Shown here in pieces: positions 11,793 to 23,919 of a stretch of DNA of 64,000 bases; the first letter of the stretch is position 1; each line of letters opens with the position of its first letter. Under the pieces are notes generated by a model that was not told where the DNA came from, did no database searches, and saw only the letters and a list, made by a program, of their open reading frames with translations. The position numbers and the translations under genes are program-made. The DNA is from Saccharina japonica (lineage: Eukaryota; Sar; Phaeophyceae; Laminariales; Laminariaceae): positions 63,341 through 127,340 of the forward strand of contig MEHQ01002309.1 of assembly GCA_008828725.1 (NCBI GenBank), in the 5' to 3' direction.

Positions 11793-12376
11793 CAAAACAA
11801 AACAAAAGAAGACAAAAAACAAAACACATATGAAACGGCTTCACGCACGCCGCTCCCCGCGCTTCAGGTGTACAAAATCTGGGTGGAAATATAAGGACCA
11901 TTCGAGTATAAATATCCATACTTAGCGGTCCTTGTATTTCTGTCCATATATAGAGTGGTACGCCACTGAACAACCCCTTCGATTGCCGTTTTTTTTATCG
12001 ATCCCCGCCAATGAGAGGGTTCCTACCCACTATTATAGCCCGTCTTTCCAAGACCATCCCGCAACGCATATAACCATCATCATCATTATCATCATCATCA
12101 TCACCGCCCTGAAGCTTATCATGGCTTCCCGCCCGGCATTTCAACTGGTTAGGTATATACGTAAGTCAGAAAAACCATCTCATCCAGTTACCAAGGGGTT
12201 GCATCACTAGCCCCCGCAGAAATTTCGACCATCCCATCACAGCATAATTTCTTCAGGAAACCCTCACCCAAAATTTCAACCATCTGATCAGCAGCTATGC
12301 ACAGTAGTCAACTGGCTACGAAGACAACCCCAAAACAACCCTTCCAGTAGACGAAAATAAGCATCCATCGGCAAAA
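11120..12376. other. Unassigned low-complexity stretch
   Basis: It holds a poly-G run (11262), a poly-C run (11390), and an A/C-rich region 11600-11830 with (AAAAC)n at 11757-11812; ORFs rich in Phe on the minus strand come from this. A TACCAC element is at 11869 and (CATCAT)n at 12072-12105. I see no gene. Confidence 0.5.
11869..11959. mobile_element. TACCAC-type MITE
   Basis: GGTGGAAATATAAGGACCATTCG on one side and GCGGTCCTTGTATTTCTGTC, then AGAGTGGTA, on the other. The left terminus is partly eroded. Confidence 0.6.
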
Positions 12377-13303
12377 TCAGCAGCTCATCCACTGGCTGAG
12401 GCGGTTCATTCTCTCAGCCCAGCCGCACGCTCCTACCCCCTTCCCCGCCCAAGCGCCGTCGTTCCCCCAGCTCTTCTCGCGGTCCCACTCCCCCCAAGGC
12501 GTGTCGTCGTCCACGTCGTACTGGTCCGCCTCCACATCCTCCTCCTGCTCCCGGCTGTATCCTAGTTGAAACTCGGGGGAATCCCCCAGGTGGCAGACGT
12601 CTGCCCAGTCGCTTTCTTCCTCGAGCAGGTCTGGGAGGGGGAACCACAAGGGCTCCCACGGCCCCTGGGGGGAAGGCTCGAGGCTTTCCTCGCTGTCCTG
12701 GCTGTCCTGGCTGCCCTCGCTGCTCTCGTTTCCCTCGCTTGCTGCTACGTGAAGAACATCGTAGTGACCCCAGACGAGGCCCGATGGTCCCTGGGGTGCT
12801 GACGATGACGAGTCGCTGTCCTTGGGGGTGTCAAAGCTTGCTGAGAGATCGAGGCGAGGGGGGCAGATGGTGGAGTCCGATGGTCCCGGGGGGGGCGACG
12901 ATGACTCGCTGTTGTCCTCGCTGACCTGGCTCGCTGCTGCCAGGTCAAGCTCCGGGTTCCAGAGGGGGTCGGACGGCCACAGCGGGGATGATGACATGTA
13001 GTCCTCGCTGACTTCGCTCGCTGCTAGGCCGTGCTCGGGGGTCCACACGGGGTCTGGCTCGCTCAGCGGGGATGATGAGTCGTTGTCCCCCCCCTTCCCC
13101 TCCTCCTCGTCGTCGTCCTGGAGGTGTAGGTAGCTGTAGCATCCGAAGGGGTCGGATGGTCCCTGCAGCGTTGCCGCATCATGGTGGTCCTCGAGCACTC
13201 GAGGCAAGTCCGCTACGACCATGTCCGTCGGCGTTTGCGGGTCGTGGTTCTTCTTGTCGTTGCAATAAGGCAAGAGCGCGGGACAATGGCAACAAGAAAA
13301 CAA
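12377..13303 (-). CDS. Acidic Ser/Pro-rich protein with imperfect internal repeats, 308 codons
   Basis: The longest clean non-satellite ORF outside the WD40 gene. It starts MFSCCHCPALLPYCNDKKNH; a later Met (MVVADLPRV) is an alternative start. The middle holds four to five imperfect repeats of about 30 residues of the form D-S-S-S-P-x-x-P-S-D-P-x-W-x-P-x-x-x-L-A-A-S-x-V-S-E-D, for example SSSPLWPSDPLWNPELDLAA. The C-terminal part is rich in Asp/Glu and Trp (EEEDVEADQ-like and DDDTPWGEWDREKSW). No signal peptide or membrane segment is clear. I do not recognise the family, and the composition suggests an unstructured protein. A single exon is assumed. GC content is well above the flanks, which supports real coding. 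Confidence 0.6.
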   Translation of the reverse strand: MFSCCHCPALLPYCNDKKNHDPQTPTDMVVADLPRVLEDHHDAATLQGPSDPFGCYSYLHLQDDDEEEGKGGDNDSSSPLSEPDPVWTPEHGLAASEVSEDYMSSSPLWPSDPLWNPELDLAAASQVSEDNSESSSPPPGPSDSTICPPRLDLSASFDTPKDSDSSSSAPQGPSGLVWGHYDVLHVAASEGNESSEGSQDSQDSEESLEPSPQGPWEPLWFPLPDLLEEESDWADVCHLGDSPEFQLGYSREQEEDVEADQYDVDDDTPWGEWDREKSWGNDGAWAGKGVGACGWAERMNRLSQWMSC

Positions 13304-14561
13304 CCAAAAAAGAAAGAAAAAAAAAAAAGCGGACGAACGAGCGGGCGAGCAAAGCGAGAGAGTGAGCTAGTGAGCTAGTAGTGAGCTAGTAGTGAGTCAG
13401 GCGACTGACTGGTTGATTGGTTGAGTCGTCCACACGAGGGAGTCAGGCATCTATAGCATTTTCAGTCTGGAGCGAACGAGGTACACAATCCACGCGTGGT
13501 ACGCCAGGTATGCGAGATGCGAGGTATGCGAGGTACGCGACTGATATTGATTGGGACATGGAAGATTGGCCAGGAAAACCCGCTCGCCCTTTTTTTTTTT
13601 AATAATCAGTCCTGTGGCCTTGAAGGACAAGCCCAACCATGAAAGAGCGGACACGGTCTAAGCGCCGCGCGAGCTACGCATGCGACTGATACTGGTTGGG
13701 TCCTCGAAGACTGACGTCATGAGAAAATCCAAGTACTAGGTAGACATAGCAAGGCTAGAGCGCGCGTGCGAGTTGCGTGCATGATATTGATTGTGTAATC
13801 GAATGCTGATGATACAAATCTGAGTACCAGGCACAGTCAGTTAACTAATTTGGGCTCGTTTTTTCCGCGAATTATGAGAAAATTATTGTTAAATAGTACC
13901 TGGTACAATATTTTGAAGCATTAGAGTAGGGTACACCTTGCCTCGCATACGTAAGATATTGAACCTGGCCCAACGAAAGATATTATTACTTAAGGCAAAT
14001 TAGCAGGTAAGAACATTAGGCTCGACTTTTATGCGAACCATAAGAAAAGCATTTCAATATACTGAAATAGACTTATATTAGTTAGAGTAGGATACATACA
14101 CCCTGTCTCGCATAAGTAATTGAACCTGACTCAAAACAAGAAAAACATATTAATCAAGAGATTAACATTTAATCCTTTTAGGCTCGACGTTTCCGCGAAA
14201 CATAAGTAAAAATCGGTCGTACATACTGAACGTAGAGTGGGATACACCCTGCCTAACGTAATTAACTGAACCCCAGGCTCAAATATAAGAAAACACCATT
14301 GCGTGGTGTCCCGTACTGCATACGTACATACATACATACAGCACAGGACAGCTACGTAATAAGAAACAGGGTAAATACGAAAGTCAGGCTGATAGGTTAG
14401 AGGAACACAAGGAATACGATAGTCGCTATCTTGAAATTAGTGTAGAAACCACCCTCTCTTAGATAAGAAATTCATCCTGGGCCAGCTTTCCTGTTCCATA
14501 TCAGGTGTCCTGTCGTACTGCACTTCGAGGTAATTACTCTAGAGCGAGAGAAACGGGCGAG
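13304..14561. other. Unassigned stretch with diverged tandem units
   Basis: From 13900 to 14330 a unit of about 150 bp recurs three times (GAGTAGG-TACACCCTGCCT, TAATTGAACCTGACTCAAAA, GGCTCGACTTTTATGCGAAC). GAGCTAGTAGTGAGCTAGTA repeats are at 13360-13395. No gene seen. The upstream end may contain the promoter of the 12377-13303 gene. Confidence 0.5.
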
Positions 14562-15103
14562 CTATTACCGGAGTGGGCTATTGTAGTAAGAAGAGTAATC
14601 AGAACCTACGATGAACCCTGACGCCGTGCACCCCCCCTATGTTTACGCACCATATTTGGTTCTGGTTACTATGTTCCCCCTGTAATAGTAGCATGTAGTA
14701 CCGGGTGGGCTATTGTAGTAAGAACAGTAATCAGAACCGACGATGGACAAAAAAAACATGTATCCCCCCTATGTTTACAATACCATATTTGGTTATGATT
14801 ACTATGTTCGCCCTGTAATAGTACATATTACCGGGGGGGCTATTGTAGTAAGATGGTAATCAGAACCTACGATGGACCTTGAACACACACGTATCCCTCG
14901 TATGTTTCGGCACCATATTAGGTCCTGATCACTCAAGTTCCCCATGTAATAGTAGTACATATTACCGGGGGAGCTATTGTAGTAAGAACGGTAATCAGAA
15001 CCCACGATGGACAAACAAAAAAACATGTATGTCCCCTACATAAACACGCCATATCAGGCCCTGGTTACTACTATACTATTAATAGTATGTTCCACCGCAA
15101 TAG
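14562..15103. mobile_element. Cluster of four CTATTACGGGG-type MITEs
   Basis: Four related elements stand head to tail at 14562-14688, about 14699-14821, 14828-14952 and 14961-15103. Each opens near ATTACCGG-G-GGGCTATTGTAG, carries 'AATCAGAACC-ACGATGGAC' and 'TATGTTTAC..CCATAT', and closes with CCC.GTAATAG. The terminal sequences are inverted repeats of one another. Confidence 0.75.
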
Positions 15104-15694
15104 ATGGCCGGTTGATCGAGCGTCATCCACACCAAGACTGCAGAAGAAAAAACAAACAAACAAAAAACAGCATGTTTCCTCGGTATATACGTATCGATAT
15201 ATTTTTTATTCCGGATTGGGGACGGTGCGCGCTACGGTGTAGTGGTCCCAGTGACAAATTTTGTCCAAACAATGATGGTTGTGACTCCGACTATTGGGTA
15301 AACTTCTCAACTGAGGAAACGCCTCATAAGGCAGGCGTCTTATTGTGTTTACAGTAGGTTTTGGATATGAGAGGGTTATCGGTCGATGCTTTCTTCGGGA
15401 GTGTTTGGGAATGAGGGCTTGGCTCTTCCTTGCGGATGGAGGGGTATATAGGGCCAAAGAGAACAGGGAAGTATGATGCACATCTGATTTTCGTAGTTTT
15501 TGTTTCGCTGTTGGCAACATTGCTTCGCGCTTTTGCTTTTTTTTTATGGTCCGTGCGTTTTCCGTTATTTGATCATGTTTCTTGTTATGGACACTCCTCG
15601 CGTTTACGACACATTGCCAGATGGCCGAAACAAAAAATACTATATAGACTTGCGAAGCCATGGAATTTTTCCGTCGGGTTAAGCATATACTGTA

Positions 15695-15886
15695 CAGTGG
15701 GTGCCCCGATTTAAGAGTGCCCAAGATAAGACCATGCGGGGTTTAAGAACGCCGTCAAAAATCGGCATGTCCCGCCTATACTAAAAGCCATCAATTGCCT
15801 ACTGCAGATAAGAGCAATGTGTAGTTAAGAGCGCTTGTTTTGGTTTAAGCTTGTCACGGGGCTCTCTTAAATCGAGGTACCCACTG
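15695..15886. mobile_element. CAGTGGGT-type TIR element
   Basis: CAGTGGGTGCCCCGATTTAA on the left faces TTAAATCGAGGTACCCACTG on the right, 192 bp. Equivalent copies are at about 29-214 and, split by a hAT-type insertion, at about 60099-60560. Confidence 0.65.
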
Positions 15887-16356
15887 GGAGTACTTTTTCT
15901 TGAAACCGTTTTTGGGTGACTTTGCTATTATTATTGTTATTATTGTTAATATTATTATTACTAGTATAAATATCCCAAAGTGAGGACACTCAAGAGAAAT
16001 CAATAACATGGTGCACCCCTACCTACATAACGTTTTCTCGCGGGATTTTACAGTCAACACGGTTCTGCTTGCTTGCATGGGACACGGCACAAGTACGGTA
16101 CCATATACACGGGGCGGGAATTGCGCTTTCTGTATCACGAGGGTTTCACGGGCGTTTTGTTGTTTGGGCGGGGCAAATTCCAAGCACGGGCCTTCATGGG
16201 ACGGGATTTTAAGCCATCACGGGATTCCACGGGGCTTTGTTTGGACGGGACACGGAATCCAAGTGCCAGGTAACGTGTACAATAAGTGCGGAGCGACAGA
16301 GCCAGGGGACGGGTTGATCGAGCCATCCATAATGAAGGAGAAAACACTAGGGCTTT

Positions 16357-16760
16357 AATACGGGGGGGCATAGTAAATAGGACCTACGGTACAGACAAAA
16401 CCCTGTATATTTACGTATTTTTACTCAAAACAGTTGGTCCTATTTAGTGTGTTTACTTTTTATCCCTTTTTCCTTTTCGCTTTTTTTTTTCTTTTTTCTT
16501 TTTCTTTTATCTTTTTTTCTCTTGCATGCACCTGGATTGCTAGCAGGGTAGGTCTTGCCTGTCGTATATGGCATTGCATTGTCTGCTCTGCTTACTGCAC
16601 TGAGCGTAGTATCTCTGTGTCGTAGTTTTGTGACCACAGAACTGGCACCTTTTTAGGATGAAGAATCGGCACGGACACTGGGTGTGCTGGATGTCGACGG
16701 GTAGAAAGGAAGGTTTAATGTGAAGAACACACACACTAGTGTTTACCATGGTTTCCCGTA
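16357..16760. mobile_element. CTATTACGGGG-family element, long copy
   Basis: Between GGGCTTTAA and TCGGTATCGATTCTGATTGG there are about 400 bp that are absent from the corresponding position (about 1205-1210) in the other copy of the segmental duplication. The left end has ACGGGGGGGCATAGTAAAT and the right end GTTTACCATGGTTTCCCGTAATAG-like sequence. A T/C-rich run (16440-16520) and about 200 bp of unrelated sequence sit in the middle. Confidence 0.72.
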
Positions 16761-16789
16761 ATAGTCGGTATCGATTCTGATTGGTTTGG

Positions 16790-17490
16790 ACATTTTCCCG
16801 CGGGGTTGAGTCAACACCGGACTACGAGCGTACACGGAAGATGTTTTCACGGGACACCGCAAGTACGGGACTTCACGGGACGGGATTGAGTCGTCACGGG
16901 ACTGCACGAGCTTTGTTTGCACGGGACATGGTAGGTACGGTATTATTGCACGGGGCATAATTGAGTCGTCACAGAACTACACTGGTTTGCGTTTGGGCGG
17001 GGCATGGCAAGTACGGTAGTACTGCACGGGACAGGATTGAGCCTCCACGGGACTACACTGGTTTTTGTTTGGGCGGGACATAGCAAGTACGATACTGCAC
17101 GGGACAGGATTGAATAGTCACAGGACTACACTGGTTTTTGTTTGCACGGGACACGGTAAGTACGGTACTGCACGGGACAGGATTGAGTCGTCACATGACT
17201 ACACTGTTTTTTGCTTGGACGGGACATGGCAAGTATACCGTATTGCACGGGACAGAATTGAGTCACCACGGGACTACACTGTTTTTTTGGACGGGACATG
17301 GCAAGTACGGTACTTCACGGGACGGGATTGAGTCATCGCAGGAATACAAGGTTTTTGTTCGGGCGGGACACGGCAGACACGGTGGGATGGGATTAAGTCA
17401 TCACGGGATTACACGAGTTTTATTTGACGTAGGCAGGACACAGCGAGTGCGGTACTTCGAGGGACGGGACTGAGCCGCCGTACATACATA
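16790..17490 (+). repeat. 73-bp minisatellite, copy 2
   Basis: About nine units related to the array at 1250-1720. The difference in unit number between the two segmental copies shows expansion or contraction since duplication. Confidence 0.9.
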
Positions 17491-18418
17491 TACTTACACG
17501 GCATTTGTTCTTTAGGGGGCACAGCAAGCGCGGTATTTTTGTACGGTTACACATACAACAGTACTTATGGGAACATAACCGTATTCATACACTCTGTCTC
17601 AAAGATATAAGAACCATAGGGATTGAATACGACTATACAATCGTTTATTGTAATTTTGGACCAAAGTGGTAACGGTATATCGTACGGAATGGAAAGATTT
17701 TTAGTCGTTCATAAGACCAGGGGGAGAAGGGAAGACACCTACCTGTGTCTGTGTTGGCGGTTTATTGTCTAGAATGCCACTGAGGGCAACACCTCCCACT
17801 ACAATGATCGAGCTGGAACGTAAAAGTGATGACGTAAAACGAAATAAATAGGAAGGAGTAAAAAGGACAGCAAATACATGGAGGAGATAAAAGCTCAAGC
17901 CGCAAGTAGGCACAAAAGGGAGGGAGTAAGTAGACTTTTGTGCAGAGGGCTCTTCTTTTTGTTGCCGTGGTGGTGTTCTTCTTTCAGACTGGGTGCTTAT
18001 AAGTGATCAACGTTGAAGCTCATCATGCTCTTTGTAGATGTATAGTATCACATTTGTCGGAGGGCAAGGATAATAATACTACTACTAAATTGATCTACAC
18101 AACTACGTACGGCGACTACCGCACATATATATATATATATAGACGAAAGCATTCACTTCGTGCTGCAAACAAGGTTTCGCGACAACAAGTAGTAAGTGGT
18201 CCTGTCCGCGAGACCGGGTTGCAGAGGAAAGGGATCGGCATTTAAAGGCAGGGGCAAATAGAAAGGCAAGGAAGGGCGCATAGGAGGCGGTCGAGATGAT
18301 GATTCGGTTGGGCTCAAGACAAAGATAACGTGAGAACGCGCCGTGTTGCTTCCCTGCAAGCAGCTCGCGTATAATACGACTATTCATATGTATTACAGGG
18401 GGGGGCTGGCCATATAAT

Positions 18419-18505
18419 ATACCACTATAACAGTCCCAAAATATAAAAACGTTTTATATTAATATTTTAATCAAAAATGTCCTTCTATTTGGGGACAGAG
18501 TGGTA
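18419..18505. mobile_element. TACCAC-type palindromic MITE
   Basis: TACCACTATAACAGTCCCAA to GGGGACAGAGTGGTA, about 87 bp, nearly a perfect inverted repeat around an AT-rich centre. It corresponds to 2951-3034 in the other segmental copy. Confidence 0.75.
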
Positions 18506-18676
18506 GTAACTAATAACCAGAACCCCACGATGGTAACGCGGGGCTATAGATATCATGGCGAGACCCCAAGTAGTTACTACGTACATATGAAAAACAACTC
18601 GAGGCTGCTACGTGCGGTTTACGTACAGTACTCGCCCGCGGTATACAGCAGTCTACTCGCGGAGGTATGGTATGAT

Positions 18677-18773
18677 ACCAGGTGTCACTGTGTGTGCGTA
18701 AATATAAGAACGTTTTGTATGTAATATTTATGTATAAAGGTTGCTTATATTTTTTTACAAAGGTACCTGGTAT
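18677..18773. mobile_element. TACCAC-type element with TACCAGGT ends, second segmental copy
   Basis: Same design and neighbours as 3198-3295, with a few substitutions and a short deletion in the right arm. Confidence 0.55.
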
Positions 18774-18874
18774 GATGTATCACAGAGTACTTGGAGGAAC
18801 CGGTGAAATCGGAACGAGGAGGGGAAGCGTATGTCCATACCAGAAGGAACACACGTACAGGTGCGGGAGAATAC

Positions 18875-18985
18875 TGTACTAACAGTAGGCTACTGCATAC
18901 AGTAGGCTATTGCACCAACAGTAGGCTACTGTGCCAACAGTAGGCTATTGTACCAACAGTAGGCTACTGTGCCAACAGTAGGATA
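18875..18985 (+). repeat. CAACAGTAGGCTACTGTGC tandem array, second copy
   Basis: Five to six units of the array seen at 3415-3560. Confidence 0.85.
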
Positions 18986-19161
18986 TTGTACCAACAGCAC
19001 GTAAAGGTGACAATTGAGTGAGGGGAGAGTCTGCCGGTGACAACAGGAGCAGGCGACCGAGAAAAGCGAACCAACCACACCTTCAGATATAACTCTAAGC
19101 TGTCACGATAGGCTTACGTGCACGCTCGGTATATACTCGCAGAGATCAGGTGTGTCTGTCG

Positions 19162-20088
19162 TCATGCAGTGAAGGAGAAGACCCGGTGAAAGCGGAGCGA
19201 GGGGGAAGCACGTTCCATGCCAGGTATCATAAAGTAGTGCAGACACAACAAATAGTAGGCTATGCTGCACACAAGGAATGTAGGTGACAAGCAGTAGTGG
19301 GGAAGCAGTAGTGGGGAGCAGACAGTAGCAGGAGGAGGCGGCGACCAAACATGACAAACCACAGCAGCAGCAAACCTCGCTTTTTCGCGGCAGCAGGCAC
19401 GAACGGACGGATATTGATGTCGACCATGCCTCCATGTGATCACTACGATGTCTCCTACTACTGTCTGTGTGGTGTAGGACTCGTATCCTACGAAAACGTT
19501 TTGCGCAGACCGACCGACACAGCCTCTCTCTGTCTCTCTCTCTCTTTCTCTTTCTCTCACCTTCGCCAGCTGTTCTGTCTCGTTCACAGCCCAAGAGCTG
19601 CTGACAGGCAAATCGTACACGCAGTCCCCGCAGCAGCTCTGACCGTCGTCCTCCTCGATAACGACGATGGTTGGCTTGGCCGCACTATCATGCAAGGTGT
19701 AGTAGTAGTGCATCGTTGTAGCGTACATCGCCATCAGTATAGGACGTACTGTAGCAGCAGAGTAGAGCAGTAGTAGGAGGTGTATGATCAAACGCCTTGA
19801 AGGTCGTTGTTGTTGTCGTCGCCGTGTCGGTGTCGTCCGTGTCGGTGGGCAGCGAGCAGGTAGGTTGTCTTGCAGCACAGAAGGCGGAGCAGGGAATGGT
19901 ATGATGTACGAAGCAGGCAGGAAGAAAACGCTGGAAGGTGCCAAAATCGTTGTGAGCTCGTGTGCGGCTTGGAGCATGATGCAGCAAATGCTCGACTCGG
20001 CAAGTTCAAATTTAAACCATGATTCTTTGAAGTTCGATATTCCGCCGCTACTTTTTAATGGAAGAATCACGGACGAACGACCCGACAT
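19162..20088 (-). other. Duplicated ORF region, copy 2 (308 codons open)
   Basis: Homologous to 3683-4371 but open as one 308-codon minus-strand frame that includes SAAKPTIVVIEEDDGQSCCG and CVYDLPVSSSWAVNETEQLA. In copy 1 the same peptides are split between two frames (YCTLHDSAAKPTIVVIEEDD in one, the LPLKSSGG part in another), so if this was a protein, copy 1 has a frameshift in the CAG-rich middle. The C-terminal third is low complexity. No domain recognised. Confidence 0.3.
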
Positions 20089-21429
20089 GAAAAAATGATC
20101 CGGGTGCGACGTGTCATATGGTGTACAGCAGTGTACAGTGTACAGAGTAGATACGGGACGACCGTTTCACGGTTCAACGTTTCTGGGAACAAGATCTCCG
20201 TTTTAGCGACGGTTTCATTTCTTCATCCACCCGTGTTTCTTTAACCAAAAAAACTACCGTACCACAAGGCTAAACGAGACGGTCTTCTTGCCGACCCCGT
20301 GCCACGTAATATTTCCAGTGACGGAGGATATGGATATTGTTGTAGACGGTAACTACAGGTGACACAATGGAGAACGGTGGTATCGTTTTACGGAAAACAT
20401 GTTTGGTACGAGTACGAGTGGGTCGTATGTACAACGAGTAACGAGACAACAAATACACATGGTCCGGACTGTGTGGTAATAGGCAACCATTGCGTGCCGT
20501 AATTAGACGGATAACTCTTGTTCGGTTTTGACTACGAGAATCTCGGGAATTGGTGTTGGTCGGGACGGCAACCGCAACAGTGGTGTGGACAACAATAACG
20601 AAGTTTTTTTTTGTCTGGAACTTTACTGTAGATGGTAAACAGACTGGTTCGTTCAGCAACGAGATACCTCGGGAATAATAAATGGCCGGGACCGGGACGG
20701 TAAAATAATGACGAGCAAACGCGGTAATTTGGCGGTAATAAACTTGTTTGTGTGCGGTAACGAGATACCTCGCTCAGTGGTGCAGGTCGGGACGGTACCG
20801 AAAATAGTAATCGAAATAAAGCGCGGTAAAATACTTCGACTACGACTGGACGTTGGTGGTGGTGATGGTGGTGGCGTGCCGGTGTGGTAGTGGCAGTTTT
20901 ACGACGACAGCAATAATGTAGCAGTTGTCGCGGTATGTGTATAACACGACGGGTATTGCGAGGACAACATACTGTACCACGAAAAATGCGGCAATCTCAA
21001 ACTACTACAACAGCAAGAGTAGTATAGCGGCGAGACGAGTACCACAGTACGTACGTATATACTCGTACCACAAATCGAATGTGTTTCGCAATAGGTACTG
21101 GCACGTTTTACCGCCCAAATTATTAGTATAATTGTTTCGTATACGACAAGCACACGCCCTACGGGGTGTGAATAACCGCACCGCACCATCCAAACCACAA
21201 CACAGCACCACCATCACCCCCATCCCATCCTAATATACCGCACCGCACTACACTACACTGCACCCCACCGCATCACACAACACCACAGTCATCGAACGGT
21301 GTGCGTCTATTACAGTAGTGTATTACCGGTACCTCCCCCCTTCTGGTTCCTCGTGCGCGAGTTGGCCTGGCCACCAATACACTTTGGAAGGCGCGACGGC
21401 GCGACACGACCCCCCTCTTGCCACGTCCG

Positions 21430-22018
21430 GGCGGGCTCTGTCCCGTCCCGTTCCATCCCGTCCCGTTCCACCCCATCCCGTTCCATCCCGTCCCATCCCA
21501 TATAATCCCATCCCACCCCATCCCATCCCATCCCATCCCATCCCATCCCATCCCGTTCCATCTTATCCAATCCCGTCTCCTCGACTGAAGCTGTCCCCCC
21601 CCGAATCACCACAGCCGCGCCGAATCTAACAAGACATAACCACGAAACCCGGGGACGTCTCATCCCGTCCCATTCCATCCCATCCTATCCCATCCCGTCC
21701 TATCCCATCCCATTCCGTTGCATCCCATCGCGTCCTATCAAACTGGGATAGTTTCCCCCCGGCTCACCGGCCGCGCCGAATATTACAAGTGGCCACGAAA
21801 CTCAGGACGTCGCATCCTGTTCCGCGCCATCCCGTCCCATGCAATCCCACCCCGTTCAATCCCACCCCGTCCCGTTGACTTGGGATGGTTGTCCCCTCGG
21901 GTCACCAGCCGCGTCGAATATATCAAGACAACCCCACGAAAAACGGACGTCCGGGCCGTCCCGTCCCATCCCATCCCATCCCATCCCGTCCCATCCCATC
22001 CCGTTCCACCCTATCCTA
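21430..22018 (+). repeat. CCATC satellite, second segmental copy
   Basis: Interrupted CCCATCCCGTCC blocks at 21440-21590, 21660-21740 and 21955-22015, with the non-repetitive spacers CACCAGCCGCGTCGAATAT shared with copy 1. The pure array of copy 1 is much shorter here. Confidence 0.9.
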
Positions 22019-22059
22019 TACTGGCCCGTTGACTTGGGGTGGTTGTCCCCCCGGGTTAC

Positions 22060-23140
22060 CAGTCACATCGCACGCCACAAGGCAAAACAACAAAATAGAA
22101 GGACAAACAATCTCCCATACACAAGAGAGACAGAGAGGCAGACAGACAAGCAGCTACGCCGTACACCTACTGTCGTACCTACTGTTGTGCCTACCGGTAT
22201 AGCCGAGCCCACTATTAATAGTTGCATCTACTGCCGTGTCTATATATGCTGTACCTACTACTCTGCCGTGTCTATATATGGTACCTACTGCCGTACCTCT
22301 TGCCAAGCAGAAAACTGCGGGCACGATATGTTTTTGTCTCTACTGTCGGGCCTACTGCTATACCTACTACTGCTACTGCGGTACTTTGCACCCACCCCAG
22401 CCAAAAAACAACACGACAGGCAGACAGAAAGGCAAGGGCTACAGATAGACAGATATACAGACATACATACAGACAGACAGACATACAAACAAAAAAGCCA
22501 ACGCCAAGAAGAGAAAGCAACAACGGGAAAAAACGAGAACCAGACCTCCCGCGGCGGCGGCGGGGGCGGCGGGGCGACACGCGACAAAAGTGTGAAAAAC
22601 ATACAATACACATACGCAACACATTCCACGTACCAGCGGATATAGAACATAGAACCCCATCAAAGTAGACGAACACCAAGGCTCCATGTATAGAGCTTAG
22701 ACTAGACGACGTTGAACGGAAAAATCGGGCGGCCTCAAGCACGCTATTGCTACTCTCCAACATACTGGTGATCCCCAAAATAAAATATACCGTACTGATG
22801 ATGTTCATGGACATACTGAAGTTTCATCAACATATTGTAATGTCATCAACGTACTGATACTATTATAGTGATACCATCAACACAACATTGAAGATTTGTC
22901 AACATGGTGACGCCATCAACATGCTAAAAATTCATCAGCCTACTGATGCCGTCAGCATATTGAAGTTTTATCAACATATTGAATAACTATCAACATGTTG
23001 AAGACTTATCAACATATTGAAGATTTATCGACATGGTGACGCCTTTTAACATACTGATAGCATCAACATACTGAAGTTGCATCGTCATACTGATGTCATC
23101 AACATACTGGTGTCCGTAGCGCATCTTGCGCATCGTTGTG
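22060..23140. other. Unassigned stretch with simple repeats
   Basis: It contains TACTGCCGTACCTACTG-type units (22170-22390), CAGACAGACAGACATACA repeats (22440-22490), a (CGG)n tract at 22550, and ATCAACATACTGATG units from 22790 to 23110. No recognisable gene. Confidence 0.5.
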
Positions 23141-23147
23141 AAGACCG

Positions 23148-23319
23148 GTCGTTTTTGTTATTCAGCCGCGCCAACCTCATGGAGCCAAAAGCATCGAGGG
23201 GTACCAGCCAGGGCAGCCTCCTATCGCCAGGTAGCAGCCGCGTCAACTCTATTGTGCTGAAATATCGCGAGCCTCAGACAGGCCAACTGTTGGCAATGCC
23301 ACTAATCAAATCAGTGTAG
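23148..23319 (+). CDS. Candidate terminal exon, unrecognised
   Basis: After TTTTTGTTATTCAG, a good acceptor, the frame reads CCGCGCC..., that is ANLMEPKASRGTSQGSLLSP then GSSRVNSIVLKYREPQTGQL and LAMPLIKSV before TAG. The composition differs from the flanking ATC-rich repeats, which is the main reason for reporting it. No family is recognised; it may be part of a plus-strand gene together with 25846-25983, or spurious. Confidence 0.25.
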
Positions 23320-23919
23320 TTAGCACTTCGACATCAACACCAACACATTCCACGATAGCAATGCCGACACCCACATCGACAACATCGTCAACATAAACTT
23401 CACACTCGTACCAGTGTAAAAAAAACCAAAAAAACAATATCAGTACCAACTTCGACATCGATATCAATCTAAACGTCAACACGACTGCCAATATCAGTTA
23501 GTTCCCAAAATCAATATCACCACCTCACCATCAGTATCAACACCAGTACCAAATCCAACAACATCCATACCAATGTCAGCATCATTAACCCCAACATCAC
23601 TCCAAAACCGATACCATCGTCACATCAACATCAAAATCATCTTCCAACATCGATATCATTGTCAAGATCGCTATCAAATATAAGTTACCAAAATCAATAG
23701 GTACCATCGTCAATTGGGCATCAATGCACCATTATCAGTACCAGAACCAACATAAACATCGATGTCCCATTATCACTACCGGAACCAACATCAACATCGA
23801 TGTCAATGTCATCATCAACATCAACATCGATATCAGTGTCAACATCAACATAGTCACCGATACCAAACATCGATACCATCATCCAAAATCAGTAGAGCGC
23901 ACCAAGTCATTCGACACTA
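23320..23919 (+). repeat. ATCAACATCAACATCGAT-type simple repeat
   Basis: Degenerate trinucleotide-based repeats of (ATC/AAC) across 600 bp. Similar tracts are at 9690-9960 and 25370-25830. The ORFs with repeating N-I-N-I-N or H-Q-H are artefacts. Confidence 0.85.

Larger units (their letters stand above)
15640..22030 (+). repeat. Segmental duplication, copy 2
   Basis: Collinear with 1-6200. It has a transposon at 16357-16760 and about 370 bp at 19067-19440 that copy 1 lacks, and it lacks the poly(C) element found at 617-1161. Confidence 0.92.

Noticed and set aside
15206..15724. 172-codon minus-strand ORF
   Set aside because: It overlaps the CAGTGGGT element and shows no domain or compositional signal of coding.
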